From positions 1 through 64,000 of the forward strand of contig CAMKPL010000004.1 in NCBI GenBank assembly GCA_946414655.1: DNA of 64,000 nucleotides. The letters are read 5' to 3'. Positions 8,588 through 18,455 of the stretch are shown piece after piece. Position 1 is the stretch's first letter; every line of letters starts with the position of its first letter. The position numbers and the translations under genes were made by a program. The stretch is from an uncultured Caryophanales bacterium (GTDB lineage: Bacteria > Bacillota_I > Bacilli_A > RFN20 > CAG-826). The notes beneath the pieces are model-generated. The model saw only the letters and a list, made by a program, of their open reading frames with translations. It searched no databases and was not told where the DNA came from.

Positions 8588-9101
8588 TTATAAAATTGCT
8601 ATAAAACTAGATTTTTTAAGATATCAGGGGAAACCTCCTGCCTATGAAAAAAAATTATTACGATTATTTAGAAAGGCTCAATATTCAAAGCTTTTCTTAA
8701 AAAAAATATACAAAGTTCTTTTTATTTTACATTGTAAAAAAAGACACATTGAGTTTCCGATTGATATCAATGTTCAACCTGGTTTATATTTTGGTCATTC
8801 CTTTGGTATAACCGTAAATCCTAAAGTAACAATTGGAAAAAATTGTAATATCCATAAAAATGTTACAATTGGGCAAGAAAATAGGGGTAAAAGAATGGGA
8901 ACGCCAAATATCGGAGATGATGTTTATTTTGGAGTTGGTTCTACGGTTGTTGGAAACATTACGATTGGAAATGATGTACTAATTGCGCCTGGGGCATATG
9001 TGAACGTAGACGTTCCTTCGCATTCTATTGTTATCGGAAATCCAGCGAAAATTATTCACAGAGACAATGCAACAGAAAGTTACATTGAAAACAAGGTATA
9101 A
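8577..9101 (+). CDS. Serine-acetyltransferase-like (WcaB/CysE fold) acetyltransferase
   Basis: The 174-residue protein has a helical N-terminus and a hexapeptide beta-helix with 'PGLYFGHSFGITV', 'IGKNCNIHKNVTIGQ' and 'IGDDVYFGVGSTVVGNITIG'. The HS and NIHKNVTIG motifs are those of CysE-like enzymes, including the short WcaB/EpsC forms found in polysaccharide loci. It overlaps the preceding gene by 11 nt. Acetylation of the repeat unit is the likely role. Confidence 0.82.
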   Translation: MKSSYKIAIKLDFLRYQGKPPAYEKKLLRLFRKAQYSKLFLKKIYKVLFILHCKKRHIEFPIDINVQPGLYFGHSFGITVNPKVTIGKNCNIHKNVTIGQENRGKRMGTPNIGDDVYFGVGSTVVGNITIGNDVLIAPGAYVNVDVPSHSIVIGNPAKIIHRDNATESYIENKV

Positions 9102-9105
9102 ATAT

Positions 9106-10137
9106 ATGAAGGGTGTTTTTGTTTCCATTGTTATTCCTTTTAAGATCAAGGATTCTAATTTCTTAGAACAATTATTAGAGTGTTTTAAGAATCTTGATGA
9201 TTCTTTTTTTGAATTTATCTTCATCGATGATTGTTCAGAAACAGATGTTTCAAACGATCTTCAAGAGAAAATTAGAAAGATTAATAATTCGGTTTATTTT
9301 CGAAACAGCGAAAACTTAGGAGTAAGTTATTCAAGGAATAAAGGAATTGAATTATCTAGTGGACAGTTCATTATGTTTGTTGATTCCGATGATCTTTTGG
9401 ATACTCGAATTTTAAATGAATTACCGTCTATTATCAAAAAACAACCATCAAAAACTTTTTCTTGCTTCAAAATGCAATATTTTGACAGGAATATTGCTTT
9501 TGACGGAAATTATGAAAAATGTGTTATTGGTAAGAGAGTAAATTCAAAAAAACCTATTACTGATTATTTGTACTTTGATACTTGTTATGAACCGTATATG
9601 TTTAAAAGCGCATGCGGCAAACTTTTTAATAGACAAGTTTTGATTGATAATCATTTGTTTTTTAATGTGACTCTAAGACATTATGAGGATGCATTGTTTG
9701 TCTCGCAATATTCTCTTTTGGCTGATGAAATTCTTTTAATAGAAGGTTCTCCACTTTATTACTATAGAAAAAACAACGGAAGTGCCTCTAACCACTTTGT
9801 TAATGACTTAAGTTCACAAATTGAAAAATATTGCACAGTTTACATGGAGAATTGTTCTCCTTATTTTGAAACACTTGTCCTCGATATTTATTGTTTATTT
9901 ATACCTTATCTAATCAAAAATATTTCTGCCGAAAAGAGAAATGTAAATATAAAAGATATTTATAAAATATTGGATTTACCGTTTGTTTTGAATTCATATA
10001 GCCAATTTAAAAAAATAAATCTTAAGCATTCTGTAAATCAATATTTAATTAAGCTACAAAGGTTTTTTAAGTATACGCCGCGATTTATTTCAGCACGTTT
10101 TATCCATTTTGTTTTCAAGAAATATTTAGTAAATTGA
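9106..10137 (+). CDS. Family 2 glycosyltransferase
   Basis: From 9106 the protein begins MKGVFVSIVIPFKIKD, the usual GT2 N-terminus; the upstream ATG at 9028 lies inside the previous gene and is rejected. GT-A fold motifs: 'FIFIDDCSE', 'NLGVSYSRNKGIE' and the metal-binding 'MFVDSDDLLD'. About 343 residues. It adds one sugar of the repeat unit from a nucleotide sugar at the cytoplasmic face. It starts 5 nt after the previous stop. Donor and linkage are unknown. Confidence 0.87.
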   Translation: MKGVFVSIVIPFKIKDSNFLEQLLECFKNLDDSFFEFIFIDDCSETDVSNDLQEKIRKINNSVYFRNSENLGVSYSRNKGIELSSGQFIMFVDSDDLLDTRILNELPSIIKKQPSKTFSCFKMQYFDRNIAFDGNYEKCVIGKRVNSKKPITDYLYFDTCYEPYMFKSACGKLFNRQVLIDNHLFFNVTLRHYEDALFVSQYSLLADEILLIEGSPLYYYRKNNGSASNHFVNDLSSQIEKYCTVYMENCSPYFETLVLDIYCLFIPYLIKNISAEKRNVNIKDIYKILDLPFVLNSYSQFKKINLKHSVNQYLIKLQRFFKYTPRFISARFIHFVFKKYLVN

Positions 10138-10140
10138 TGT

Positions 10141-11703
10141 ATGGGTTTAATTAGAAAAATCAGCAACGAAAAAAATATAAAAATTGGCATTATTTTGTCA
10201 TATTTAACCCTTTTTATTAACGTTGTAATTTCGATTATCTATACTCCTTTTTTACTAAGCCATATTGGCCAATCTCAATACGGATTGAATTCGTTTGTTA
10301 CATCCATTACTTCTTGGTTCACGGTATTATCTTCTGCTCTTGTTTCATCATATATAAGATTTGCTACCAGAGAAAGTATAAAAACGAATGATGAAAGCGC
10401 AAAAAGCGTTAACTCAGCCTATTTCATTATTTTTTCTGGAATCAGCCTTTTGGTAATGATTTTAGGTGTTGTTTTATTTTTTGTAATGAAGTTTGCTATT
10501 TTGCCAAACAGTGTTTACGCTGATAACGCAGAATCAATTCACATTATTCTTGTATTAACAATAATTTCATTACTTTCTATTGTTATTTCGATACCGGGAA
10601 ATTTGTTCGGTCTTTACAATAACTGGAAACAAAAATTCGTTGTGACAAAAGGAATTGCATTATTAGTGAACGTTTTGCAGCCACTTTGTACAATTCCGTT
10701 TTTATTATTGGGATATGATGTTGTAGTTGTTGTGATAGTTCAACTTGTTTTTACAATTGTTGGAATAGCACTTCATTTAATAACTTCTATAAGGTTTTTC
10801 GGTTTTGGTTTCAAAAAACCTTTTAAATCAATCAACAAATCATTATTAAAGGAGATTTTAATTTTTAGTTCATTTATTATCTTAAATAGTTTGGTTGATC
10901 AAATAAATTCTTCTGCAGACAAAACTATATTGGGTTTTATGGTAAATGATAATGCAAGGAGTGTTGCTATTTATCAAGCAGGAATGATATTCAAGAATTA
11001 TTTGTTAATACTTTCTGTTTCTGTTTCTTCAGCTTTTGCAACAAAAATAAATGAAGCCGTTGTTAATGGCGATATGACAAGAGTGAATCAAATTTTTAGA
11101 AAAGTTTCAAAAATACAAATTATACTTATACTTTTTATTGTTGGCGGATTTGCTACTTTTGGAAAAAGTTTTGTTTCATTGTGGCTTGGTGAAGATTATG
11201 GAATGTCGTTTTATGTAGCCTTAATACTTTTCATTTTGTCATCGATTCCTTATACAGAAAATATTTCTATCGAAGTGCAACGCGCGATGAACAAACACAA
11301 ATTTAGGGCAATTTTATATTTATGCATTGCTCTCACTAATATTATATTAACTGTTATTTTGGTTGCTCTTTTTGATAATTCGATGGCTATTTGGGCATGT
11401 CTAATTGGTACTGCTTTTGCAACGATTTTAGGCCACTGGATTATCATAAACATTTATAATGTGAAAATTATTAATTTAGATATAAAAGGGTATTTCTTTG
11501 ATTTGTGTAAGTCATTACTTGCTGTCTTGGTATGTTTCGGGCTAACAAAGGGAACTTTATTAATTTCTAAGATTGATGATGATGTAATTATATTATTTTC
11601 ATCACTAATAATGTATGTAAGTCTGTATGCATTATATGCGTTGGTTTTTGAGAGAAAATTTATCAATTCTTTTTTGAGAAAAGGAGCAATTGAAAAACTA
11701 TGA
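10141..11703 (+). CDS. Polysaccharide flippase, Wzx type
   Basis: The 520-residue protein has about 12-14 hydrophobic segments spread along its length and the N-terminal pattern 'LTLFINVVISIIYTPFLLSH', typical of MATE-superfamily Wzx/RfbX flippases. It would turn lipid-linked repeat units to the outer face for the polymerase at 15326. It starts 3 nt after the previous stop and overlaps the next gene by 4 nt. A related flippase domain is fused to a polymerase in locus 2 (28951). Confidence 0.87.
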   Translation: MGLIRKISNEKNIKIGIILSYLTLFINVVISIIYTPFLLSHIGQSQYGLNSFVTSITSWFTVLSSALVSSYIRFATRESIKTNDESAKSVNSAYFIIFSGISLLVMILGVVLFFVMKFAILPNSVYADNAESIHIILVLTIISLLSIVISIPGNLFGLYNNWKQKFVVTKGIALLVNVLQPLCTIPFLLLGYDVVVVVIVQLVFTIVGIALHLITSIRFFGFGFKKPFKSINKSLLKEILIFSSFIILNSLVDQINSSADKTILGFMVNDNARSVAIYQAGMIFKNYLLILSVSVSSAFATKINEAVVNGDMTRVNQIFRKVSKIQIILILFIVGGFATFGKSFVSLWLGEDYGMSFYVALILFILSSIPYTENISIEVQRAMNKHKFRAILYLCIALTNIILTVILVALFDNSMAIWACLIGTAFATILGHWIIINIYNVKIINLDIKGYFFDLCKSLLAVLVCFGLTKGTLLISKIDDDVIILFSSLIMYVSLYALYALVFERKFINSFLRKGAIEKL

Positions 11704-12728
11704 GGAACATAATGTATATTGCATCATTAAATACAAAAAAAGATAGATTTGATGGAGAAAGAATTAAAAGCACCCTAATATATGAATCACTGCTCAAATT
11801 TACTAAGATTTTTTCGTTAATTAACTTATCTAAAAACAAAGTATTATCGGTGATTAAACTCATCATTGTTTCTTTATTCTGCAAACATAAAATAGATTAT
11901 TTTGTTATTTCTAAAGATCCAAGAGGAGCAAAAATTATCGAAAAAATTTTGAATCTCTGTTTAGTTAATCATAAAAAAAGAATTTATTTTGAGATTGGCC
12001 CGTTTTTATATGATATGCTTTCCAAAAAAAATGTTAATCCTTCTTTATTTGCAAGGAATAAATATGTTGTTGTCGAAGCAAAAAGCATGAAAAAAGAGCT
12101 GGAATTATTCGACTTTAAAAACATTTTAGTTTTCCCAAATTTCAAGCGTAAGCCATCCATTTCAATAGAAAAGAAAAATTATCCTAAGAAAATCGTTAAA
12201 CTTATATATTTATCAAGAATCGAAGAACAAAAAGGAATTTACGAATTAGTTGATGCGGTTAAGGTAGTAAACGAAATAGATGTTAAATATGAGTTAGATA
12301 TTTATGGGATGTTTATGTCGAAATCCGATGAAACGAGATTGCTTGATGAAATAAAAGGACGAAACGACATTTCATACAAAGGAAAATTGGACATGAGTCA
12401 AGATTCTTCATACGGAATAATATCAAAATATGACTTGCATGTTTTTCCTACGTGGTATGATGAAGGATTCCCCGGAACATTAATAGATTTCTTTTTTGTA
12501 GGTGTTCCAACAATTTCTTCCTCTTTTCTTAGAAGTAGAGATATTTTGTCAAACGAAGATTCGTTTATATATAAACAACACAATAAAGATGATTTGATAA
12601 AAAATCTTAAATATATTTACGAGAATCAAGATTTAATTTCGAAAAAAGGCGCCAAAACATTTGAACTAGGTAATTTATATACCAGCGTTTCTTTTGATGC
12701 TTTTATTAAGGAACTTATTTATGGGTAA
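11700..12728 (+). CDS. Family 4 glycosyltransferase
   Basis: The 342-residue GT-B protein has the C-terminal nucleotide-sugar domain: 'LIYLSRIEEQKGI', 'YELDIYGMF' and 'FPTWYDEGFPGTLIDFF'. The acidic E-x7-E signature reads EGFPGTLID, with Asp replacing the second Glu. The N-terminal domain is poorly conserved, as usual for acceptor binding. The start overlaps the flippase stop (ATGA). Confidence 0.82.
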   Translation: MRNIMYIASLNTKKDRFDGERIKSTLIYESLLKFTKIFSLINLSKNKVLSVIKLIIVSLFCKHKIDYFVISKDPRGAKIIEKILNLCLVNHKKRIYFEIGPFLYDMLSKKNVNPSLFARNKYVVVEAKSMKKELELFDFKNILVFPNFKRKPSISIEKKNYPKKIVKLIYLSRIEEQKGIYELVDAVKVVNEIDVKYELDIYGMFMSKSDETRLLDEIKGRNDISYKGKLDMSQDSSYGIISKYDLHVFPTWYDEGFPGTLIDFFFVGVPTISSSFLRSRDILSNEDSFIYKQHNKDDLIKNLKYIYENQDLISKKGAKTFELGNLYTSVSFDAFIKELIYG

Positions 12729-13914
12729 GAAACAACTTATTATTTTTAACTCTTTTGATTTTGGTAGCACGGGGACGCTATGTAATTATTTGAAATGCTC
12801 AAATCAACGTGATTTTTTTAACCCAATATTTATTTGTTCAAATAAACAAAAAAATGGAAACGCTGATTATTATTTATATGATCATTGCTCAAAAATTTAT
12901 CGAAAAATTCAATCGCTTAAAGCAAAATACTTTAATTTATATGGTTTTACCGGAAAGAAAGTTACATCGAAGGCATTAAAATTTGTCAAAAATAATATTT
13001 ACAAGGATAGCGAAGTTATAATCAGTATTCATCAAATTGAATCGTCCATTTTTGATTTACAGAGTTTGTTAGGATTTGCTCAAACAATTAATTCGCATGT
13101 TTATATAACGCTTCACGATTGTTGGTTTTTTACTGGTAAATGTGCATATTTTGACATTTCAAAATGTGAAAAATGGAAAAGCTGTTGCGATATTTGTCCG
13201 CACAAAAACGATTTCCCCGTAACAAAATTTAAAAAAATAAAAAAAAGTTACCGAAAAAAAATAGATTTAATTCTGAAATACAAAGAAATCATTACATTCA
13301 TTTGCCCTTCCCAATGGATAGCAAATAAACTCCAAGAATCACCTCTGAGAAGCGTCGAATATAAAGTCATTCATAATGGTATCGACATAAGCTTTAGTAC
13401 AATCAAAACCAATAGTGATAACAAGATTGGGTTAATTGCAGCTGCTTCACCTTGGACAGAAAGAAAAGGTCTAAAATTTTTAAAATATCTGTCAAACAAC
13501 ATCGATTATAAAAAATTTTCGATAACTGTTATCGGAGCAGACGATTATCAAGGTTTTTCAAATAAAGCCGTTTTATGCAAAACGATTTCAAGGGAAAAAT
13601 TGATGGTGGAATTTTCAAAAAATGATTATTTTTTAAATCCGACATTAGAAGACAATTTTCCGACAACAAACATCGAGGCACTTTCATGTGGTTTAAAAAT
13701 TGTTTCCTTTGCTACTGGTGGATCTTGTGAATCATTTGATGAAAAAACCGGTATCTGCATACAAAACAAGACAAATGAAGAATTATTAAAAACCATATTA
13801 GGTTTAAAGAAAAATAACGATAAAGAAGCATGTATTAATAGGGCTAAGATGTATTTTTCAAAAGACATCTTTGTATCTAAATACTATAATCTATTTAGAA
13901 ATGAAAAGGTTTAA
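12721..13914 (+). CDS. Family 4 glycosyltransferase with Cys-rich 'LHDCWFFTGKC' motif
   Basis: From the start at 12721 (MGKKQLIIFNSFDFGSTGT) the protein has 397 residues. The motif 'LHDCWFFTGKCAYF' followed by 'CEKWKSCCDICP' belongs to the WcaC-like GT4 group, which carries a cysteine cluster before the C-terminal domain. The donor site is in 'TLEDNFPTTNIEALSCGLKI'. It overlaps the previous gene by 8 nt; the earlier in-frame ATG at 12694 is less likely. One sugar transfer in repeat-unit assembly is inferred. Confidence 0.83.
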   Translation: MGKKQLIIFNSFDFGSTGTLCNYLKCSNQRDFFNPIFICSNKQKNGNADYYLYDHCSKIYRKIQSLKAKYFNLYGFTGKKVTSKALKFVKNNIYKDSEVIISIHQIESSIFDLQSLLGFAQTINSHVYITLHDCWFFTGKCAYFDISKCEKWKSCCDICPHKNDFPVTKFKKIKKSYRKKIDLILKYKEIITFICPSQWIANKLQESPLRSVEYKVIHNGIDISFSTIKTNSDNKIGLIAAASPWTERKGLKFLKYLSNNIDYKKFSITVIGADDYQGFSNKAVLCKTISREKLMVEFSKNDYFLNPTLEDNFPTTNIEALSCGLKIVSFATGGSCESFDEKTGICIQNKTNEELLKTILGLKKNNDKEACINRAKMYFSKDIFVSKYYNLFRNEKV

Positions 13915-15325
13915 GAATATTAATTTGAAATTTTCTATAAAAAAACAATTGAATGAATTAATTCGGTTTTTTAAAAAAAACTTAGTTAAACTGGTTGCAT
14001 TCTTTGTATTAACCGTTATGTCGTCTTTTTTAGTTTCGTTCGGGATTAATTCTTCAACTAAAGCAACAATAGATTCTGTCGCGATTACTGCCGCTAACAT
14101 TGCAAAAGATAATAGTTATGAAAAAGTCCATTTTGAATCTAAATTGACATATTTTAATGATGAAAGTTTTTCTAAAAATAGTGAAAAGAATACAAAAATT
14201 TTTACTGAAGCACATAGAATGGCAAATCAATCTTTTCTTAAATATTCATCAGCTGCTTTTCTAACTCGTAATAACTTTTATAATACACCAATTACAAATT
14301 CTGATAATTCAAGCTGTGTTTTATTTGAATATAATTTTTTAGAAAGTGTCTTTTCGTTAAAAAATATCACACCATCTACAAATAGTGAAATTGTAAAAAA
14401 GTATACAACGACAAAGTATGTTGATGGCATTCTAGATAACAATTATTCAATGACAAAATTAAGAATGGAAACTATTGATTTGTTTTTGCTTTTCAAAGAA
14501 GAAAAAAGCGCAGCTGGTTACCCAATGTATTTGCCGGATTATGTTGCGCAAAAAATAGTTGAAGAAAATGAAAGCATCAATAGTCTTAAAGATTGCCTCG
14601 GTTTGGCCGGAACGATTAATGTATCGGGGGTAAAAACAACTGTTTATATTAAAAATATCATCGTTTCATCAGCAAGAATTGCAGATCAAAAAGATATTAA
14701 CGACTGCGATTTCACCGAAAATAATGTCAGATTTGCAAAATTTTTAAAGCAGCTTTATGGCGATTATTCTTTAATGTTTTTCAGCCCTATGTATTCGCAG
14801 AATAGATGCATGACTTGTGCAGACTTTGATAGCGAATATTTTAAAATTAAGTCATATTTAGAAAATGATTTAACTGAAATTTATTCGAAAAAATCAATCT
14901 CATCTATTTATGGTTTTGAAAAAGAAGATCAAGCTTTTAAACTTAAGGAGAATAAAACGTATTCTTCGTTATTGACTGGTACGATTCAGAAAAGAATAGA
15001 TAACGCAAAGTATTCATATTTTGATGGAGATTTAATTCCTCTAATTATTGGATTTGTTCTGTTTTTTGGCGCCGTATCGTTCTTGTTTATTGTTTTTTCG
15101 TTAAGGAAATTTAACAATGAAGAATTGAATAAATCTTTTTTAGTTTCGAGTTTTGTTCCGTTTGTATTTTTAAATTTATTTTTACTGCTATTTTGTTTTT
15201 TCTTTTCTACTAAACAAGCATTTATTTCGTATGTTTTCAGTTCATTATCGATTGTTATAATTGGATTTTTTCTAATAGAATTTTTGGCAAGTATAATAAT
15301 TTTTCTTTTTAGGAGAATAAAATAA
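13901..15325 (+). CDS. MacB/FtsX-like membrane protein of unknown role
   Basis: The protein (about 474 residues from MKRFKNINL) has one N-terminal membrane helix ('LVAFFVLTVMSSFLVSFG'), an extracytoplasmic domain of about 330 residues and three C-terminal helices. That is the topology of FtsX/MacB permease subunits. The stretch 'YVAQKIVEENE' to 'LAGTINVSGVKTTVYI' looks like the MacB periplasmic core ('A..l....G..i.i.g'). No ABC ATPase is encoded anywhere in the window. A similar domain is fused to a glycosyltransferase at 31686. Fold assignment is by topology and weak motif only; it might work in assembly or control of the polymer. It overlaps the previous gene by 14 nt. Confidence 0.6.
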   Translation: MKRFKNINLKFSIKKQLNELIRFFKKNLVKLVAFFVLTVMSSFLVSFGINSSTKATIDSVAITAANIAKDNSYEKVHFESKLTYFNDESFSKNSEKNTKIFTEAHRMANQSFLKYSSAAFLTRNNFYNTPITNSDNSSCVLFEYNFLESVFSLKNITPSTNSEIVKKYTTTKYVDGILDNNYSMTKLRMETIDLFLLFKEEKSAAGYPMYLPDYVAQKIVEENESINSLKDCLGLAGTINVSGVKTTVYIKNIIVSSARIADQKDINDCDFTENNVRFAKFLKQLYGDYSLMFFSPMYSQNRCMTCADFDSEYFKIKSYLENDLTEIYSKKSISSIYGFEKEDQAFKLKENKTYSSLLTGTIQKRIDNAKYSYFDGDLIPLIIGFVLFFGAVSFLFIVFSLRKFNNEELNKSFLVSSFVPFVFLNLFLLLFCFFFSTKQAFISYVFSSLSIVIIGFFLIEFLASIIIFLFRRIK

Positions 15326-16561
15326 GTGAAAAAAATTTTGTCGATTTTTAAAACAAATTCAGCAAAAGAAAACTATTTTGTTATTCCTATTTTATTAATT
15401 TTTGCGATTCTTAGTTTTTTTGTACCTGCTTTTTCGGCACATCCAATTTTTAATTTTATTACTATCGGATTCGTAGCAACTTTGTGCATATTGATTTTAA
15501 TATGGAAATTTTTATTTGATAAAATCCAAATTGACACATTCTTCTTTTTGATTGTTCTTTTTAATCTAGCAATTGTTATTTCAAACGTTTTTAATAAAGA
15601 TGCTTCTCACATCATTACTTATGTAACTTTATCAGGCATGGCTTTTTGCCTATATCAGTTTTTTCTAGATAAGAAATATCGAAAGTTAATTCATATAATT
15701 ATATTTATAGGTTTTACTGTTTTTGCCCTATATTTTATTATTTTTTATAGAAGTATTTTGCTTGAATTTTCTATTGAGAGAATAGGTGATCAGTTTGATA
15801 ATATCAACACTGTAGCTTATTACTTTTTATACGGTTTTGTAGCTTCGATCACTTTAATCAAGCCAAAAAAAATCATCTCATTTCTATTAATAATTCCTTC
15901 TTTGGTTTTTGTTTTCTTGATTTATCGAACTGGTTCCAGATCTGCTTTAATTTTAGCGATTATTTGTTTGTTAATTATTCCTTTCCACATGTTTAGAGAT
16001 AAAAAAAGGTTATTTCCTTTTTTAATTGATTTTGGATTTATTGTTTTTGGCATTATCGCCGTTATTGCCATAGAACGCATTCTCAACGTTAATATTTTTT
16101 CGAGACTTGGTGAATTTTTTGATGCCTTAAAAGGAGATGGGGTTGATTATTCGTCTGCCAATCGTATCGAACTCGTCTTTCAAAGCTTTGAGTTGTTCTT
16201 AAGAAAACCCGTTTTTGGCTGGGGAAATAATGTTTTTTCCATTTATAGTTCTGAAAGACTTTTTGCTCATAATAATATAACTGAATTACTTTGTGATTTT
16301 GGCTTATTTGGTTTTATACCGTTTGAAGCAATCATTATTATTAGCTTACTGAAGATCAAAAGAAGTAAAAAATTTAGCGAAACAACCTCATTTGCGTTAC
16401 TTTTGGTGGTGTCCTTTTTTGGAATTCAGTTTTTTTATGTGAATTCTCAATTGAAATTTGACTGGGTCGCAATTGCTTTTTTTGCATCAGAAGGTTATTT
16501 GCTTTCTGAAGAAAGAATTAAAAATATAAAGCTAAATACTTATTTTGCTATTAGTATTTAA
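15326..16561 (+). CDS. O-antigen/capsule polymerase, Wzy type
   Basis: The 411-residue protein starts with GTG directly after the previous TAA. It has about 10-12 membrane helices and the Wzy/ligase landmarks 'YRTGSRSALILA' before a long outer loop and 'FLRKPVFGWGNNVF' followed by 'AHNNITELLCDFGLFGF'. It would join flipped repeat units outside the membrane. Together with the flippase at 10141 it makes locus 1 a complete Wzx/Wzy pathway. Confidence 0.86.
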   Translation: MKKILSIFKTNSAKENYFVIPILLIFAILSFFVPAFSAHPIFNFITIGFVATLCILILIWKFLFDKIQIDTFFFLIVLFNLAIVISNVFNKDASHIITYVTLSGMAFCLYQFFLDKKYRKLIHIIIFIGFTVFALYFIIFYRSILLEFSIERIGDQFDNINTVAYYFLYGFVASITLIKPKKIISFLLIIPSLVFVFLIYRTGSRSALILAIICLLIIPFHMFRDKKRLFPFLIDFGFIVFGIIAVIAIERILNVNIFSRLGEFFDALKGDGVDYSSANRIELVFQSFELFLRKPVFGWGNNVFSIYSSERLFAHNNITELLCDFGLFGFIPFEAIIIISLLKIKRSKKFSETTSFALLLVVSFFGIQFFYVNSQLKFDWVAIAFFASEGYLLSEERIKNIKLNTYFAISI

Positions 16562-16573
16562 GGAGTAATTAAA

Positions 16574-17311
16574 ATGGGAAGATTAAAAGAAATTATTAAA
16601 AGCATAAAAACAAATGTCTGGAATAATCGTATCGATAAAAACCAAGAAATTTATAACAAATACTTAGAATCAATAGGGATTAGTTTAGGCAAAAATGTTT
16701 TATTCGTTAAACCATCCTCAAATTGTGTTGATACATCCGCCCCATACTTAATTAGTATAGGTGATAATGTTTGCATTTCTAAAGGATTAACACTCTTTGT
16801 CCACGATTACTCGGCTTTTATTGAAAGAAAAATTACAGGCGAGGTTTTAGGGGGCGTTGGTGGTGTAAGAATTGGCAACAACGTTCAAATTGGCGCAGAT
16901 GTAACAATCTTAATGGATACGGAAATTCAAGATAATGTTATTATTGCGGCAGGAGCCGTATGCAAAGGTAAATTAGAAAGTGGTTTTGTTTATGGCGGTG
17001 TACCAGCAAAAAAAATACAAAGTGTTAATGATTTTGTTAATAAAAGAAGAAACGATCAATTAATACAAGCAGTTAATTTGACTTTAGCATATTACAATAA
17101 ATACAAAAAATTTCCTGATGAGAAAGAGTTTTATCCTTTTCATTTATTCCCATTTTTTTTAAAAGTTGAAAATTGGCCGGAATCATTTTGGAAAGGTTTT
17201 GGGCAAAGATTATCAAAAGAAGAAATTCAAAATTTTTACAAAAATTATGAGCCAAAGTTTCAAAGTTATGATGGTTTTTTAAAGTATGTTGAGGAAAAAT
17301 ATGTTAAGTAA
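16574..17311 (+). CDS. Hexapeptide-repeat acyltransferase with C-terminal extension
   Basis: The 245-residue protein has beta-helix repeats from about residue 60 to 150 ('LISIGDNVCISKGLTLFVHD', 'VRIGNNVQIGADVTIL', 'VIIAAGAVCKG', 'VYGGVPAKKI') and then about 90 residues rich in aromatic and charged residues. The HD in 'FVHDYS' is the likely catalytic His region of the CatB/WbbJ-like class. A perfect AAGGAG site lies 8-9 nt before the ATG. It probably acetylates a sugar of the polymer. Confidence 0.82.
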   Translation: MGRLKEIIKSIKTNVWNNRIDKNQEIYNKYLESIGISLGKNVLFVKPSSNCVDTSAPYLISIGDNVCISKGLTLFVHDYSAFIERKITGEVLGGVGGVRIGNNVQIGADVTILMDTEIQDNVIIAAGAVCKGKLESGFVYGGVPAKKIQSVNDFVNKRRNDQLIQAVNLTLAYYNKYKKFPDEKEFYPFHLFPFFLKVENWPESFWKGFGQRLSKEEIQNFYKNYEPKFQSYDGFLKYVEEKYVK

Positions 17312-18455
17312 TATCGCGAAAAACTTATATTGCCTCTTTTGCCTTTTGTTACCACATCGGAAAACAGTCATTTTTGAAAGTGGCGACAATTTTTTTGATA
17401 ATGGATTTGTTTTTGCAAATTATGCCGCTAATCATCCTTTCTACAAAAAATTTAAACTTGTTTGTATTGGAAAGAGAACCAATATAAAAAGAGAAAGCCT
17501 TGATTCAAGACTGAGCTATTTTACGTATGATGATAGTTTTAAAAAGCGAATGAAGTTTTTAAAATACTCTATTCGAGCAAAATACATTTTCTTTTCTTAT
17601 GATAATTATTGGAAATATTTTAAACTCAGAAAAAATACTAAAATTTTCTTTATTAGGCACGGTGCGTTTCCAATAAAGAGCGTCAAAGATTATTATGATT
17701 CAATGTTTAATAACAAAAATCATTATTATGTTTTATCAACAACACCTTTCGTAAAGAAACAGTTAGAAGACAACTACCCTTACTCAAATGTTTCATATTT
17801 TTTAAGCGGAATGCCTAGATGCGATCTTATAAAAAAAGACAAATCATCTCTTGTTTTTGAGAAATTGGGGATTAATAAAGAAGCAAAATTGATAATTATT
17901 GCAACCACATTTAGACATTTTGATAACCCAAATATTTCATTTTTTAATGATGAGTTTCCTATTAAATTGTCTAATAACGACATTAAAGAATTAAATAAAA
18001 AGGCCTCTGAAAAGAACATAGTATTGATTTTCAAACTGCATCACGCTCAATTTTGCAATATTTCAGATTTTTCATATTCTAACTTAATGTTTATTGATAA
18101 CAATCTTCTAGAAGAAAATAATCTAAACAATTTTGATTTGTTTAATGCATCTAGCGCTTTAGTCACTGATTACTCTGGAATATTTATGGATTATCTTTTA
18201 ACAAATAAGCCGCTGGGATTTATTTTAAACGATATTGAAAAGTATAATGACAAAAGAGGTTTTACTATTTCTAATTTTGTTGATTATTTACCTGGAGAAA
18301 AAATATTATCAAAAGAACAATTTTTCTCATTTGCTTTGGCTGGTTTCAATGAAGACAAAAAATTCATTAATGAGCGGTCATTAGCAAAAACCAATTTTAT
18401 TGGTGAGTATGAAAATTGCAGCGAAAAACTGACTGAAGAGGTCGCTAAATTATGA
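17301..18455 (+). CDS. CDP-glycerol:glycan glycerophosphotransferase (TagB/TagF family)
   Basis: The 384-residue protein (from MLSNIAKNLY) carries the Glyphos_transf signature: 'FFIRHGAFPIKS', 'LSGMPRCDLI', 'IIIATTFRHF', 'LIFKLHHAQF' and 'ALVTDYSGIFMDYLLTNKP'. Such enzymes transfer glycerol phosphate (or ribitol phosphate) from the CDP form to a glycan at the membrane. The glycerol-3-phosphate cytidylyltransferase gene at 20612 in the same operon would supply CDP-glycerol. The start at 17301 is favoured by GAGGAAA upstream and overlaps the previous gene by 11 nt. Confidence 0.85.
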   Translation: MLSNIAKNLYCLFCLLLPHRKTVIFESGDNFFDNGFVFANYAANHPFYKKFKLVCIGKRTNIKRESLDSRLSYFTYDDSFKKRMKFLKYSIRAKYIFFSYDNYWKYFKLRKNTKIFFIRHGAFPIKSVKDYYDSMFNNKNHYYVLSTTPFVKKQLEDNYPYSNVSYFLSGMPRCDLIKKDKSSLVFEKLGINKEAKLIIIATTFRHFDNPNISFFNDEFPIKLSNNDIKELNKKASEKNIVLIFKLHHAQFCNISDFSYSNLMFIDNNLLEENNLNNFDLFNASSALVTDYSGIFMDYLLTNKPLGFILNDIEKYNDKRGFTISNFVDYLPGEKILSKEQFFSFALAGFNEDKKFINERSLAKTNFIGEYENCSEKLTEEVAKL

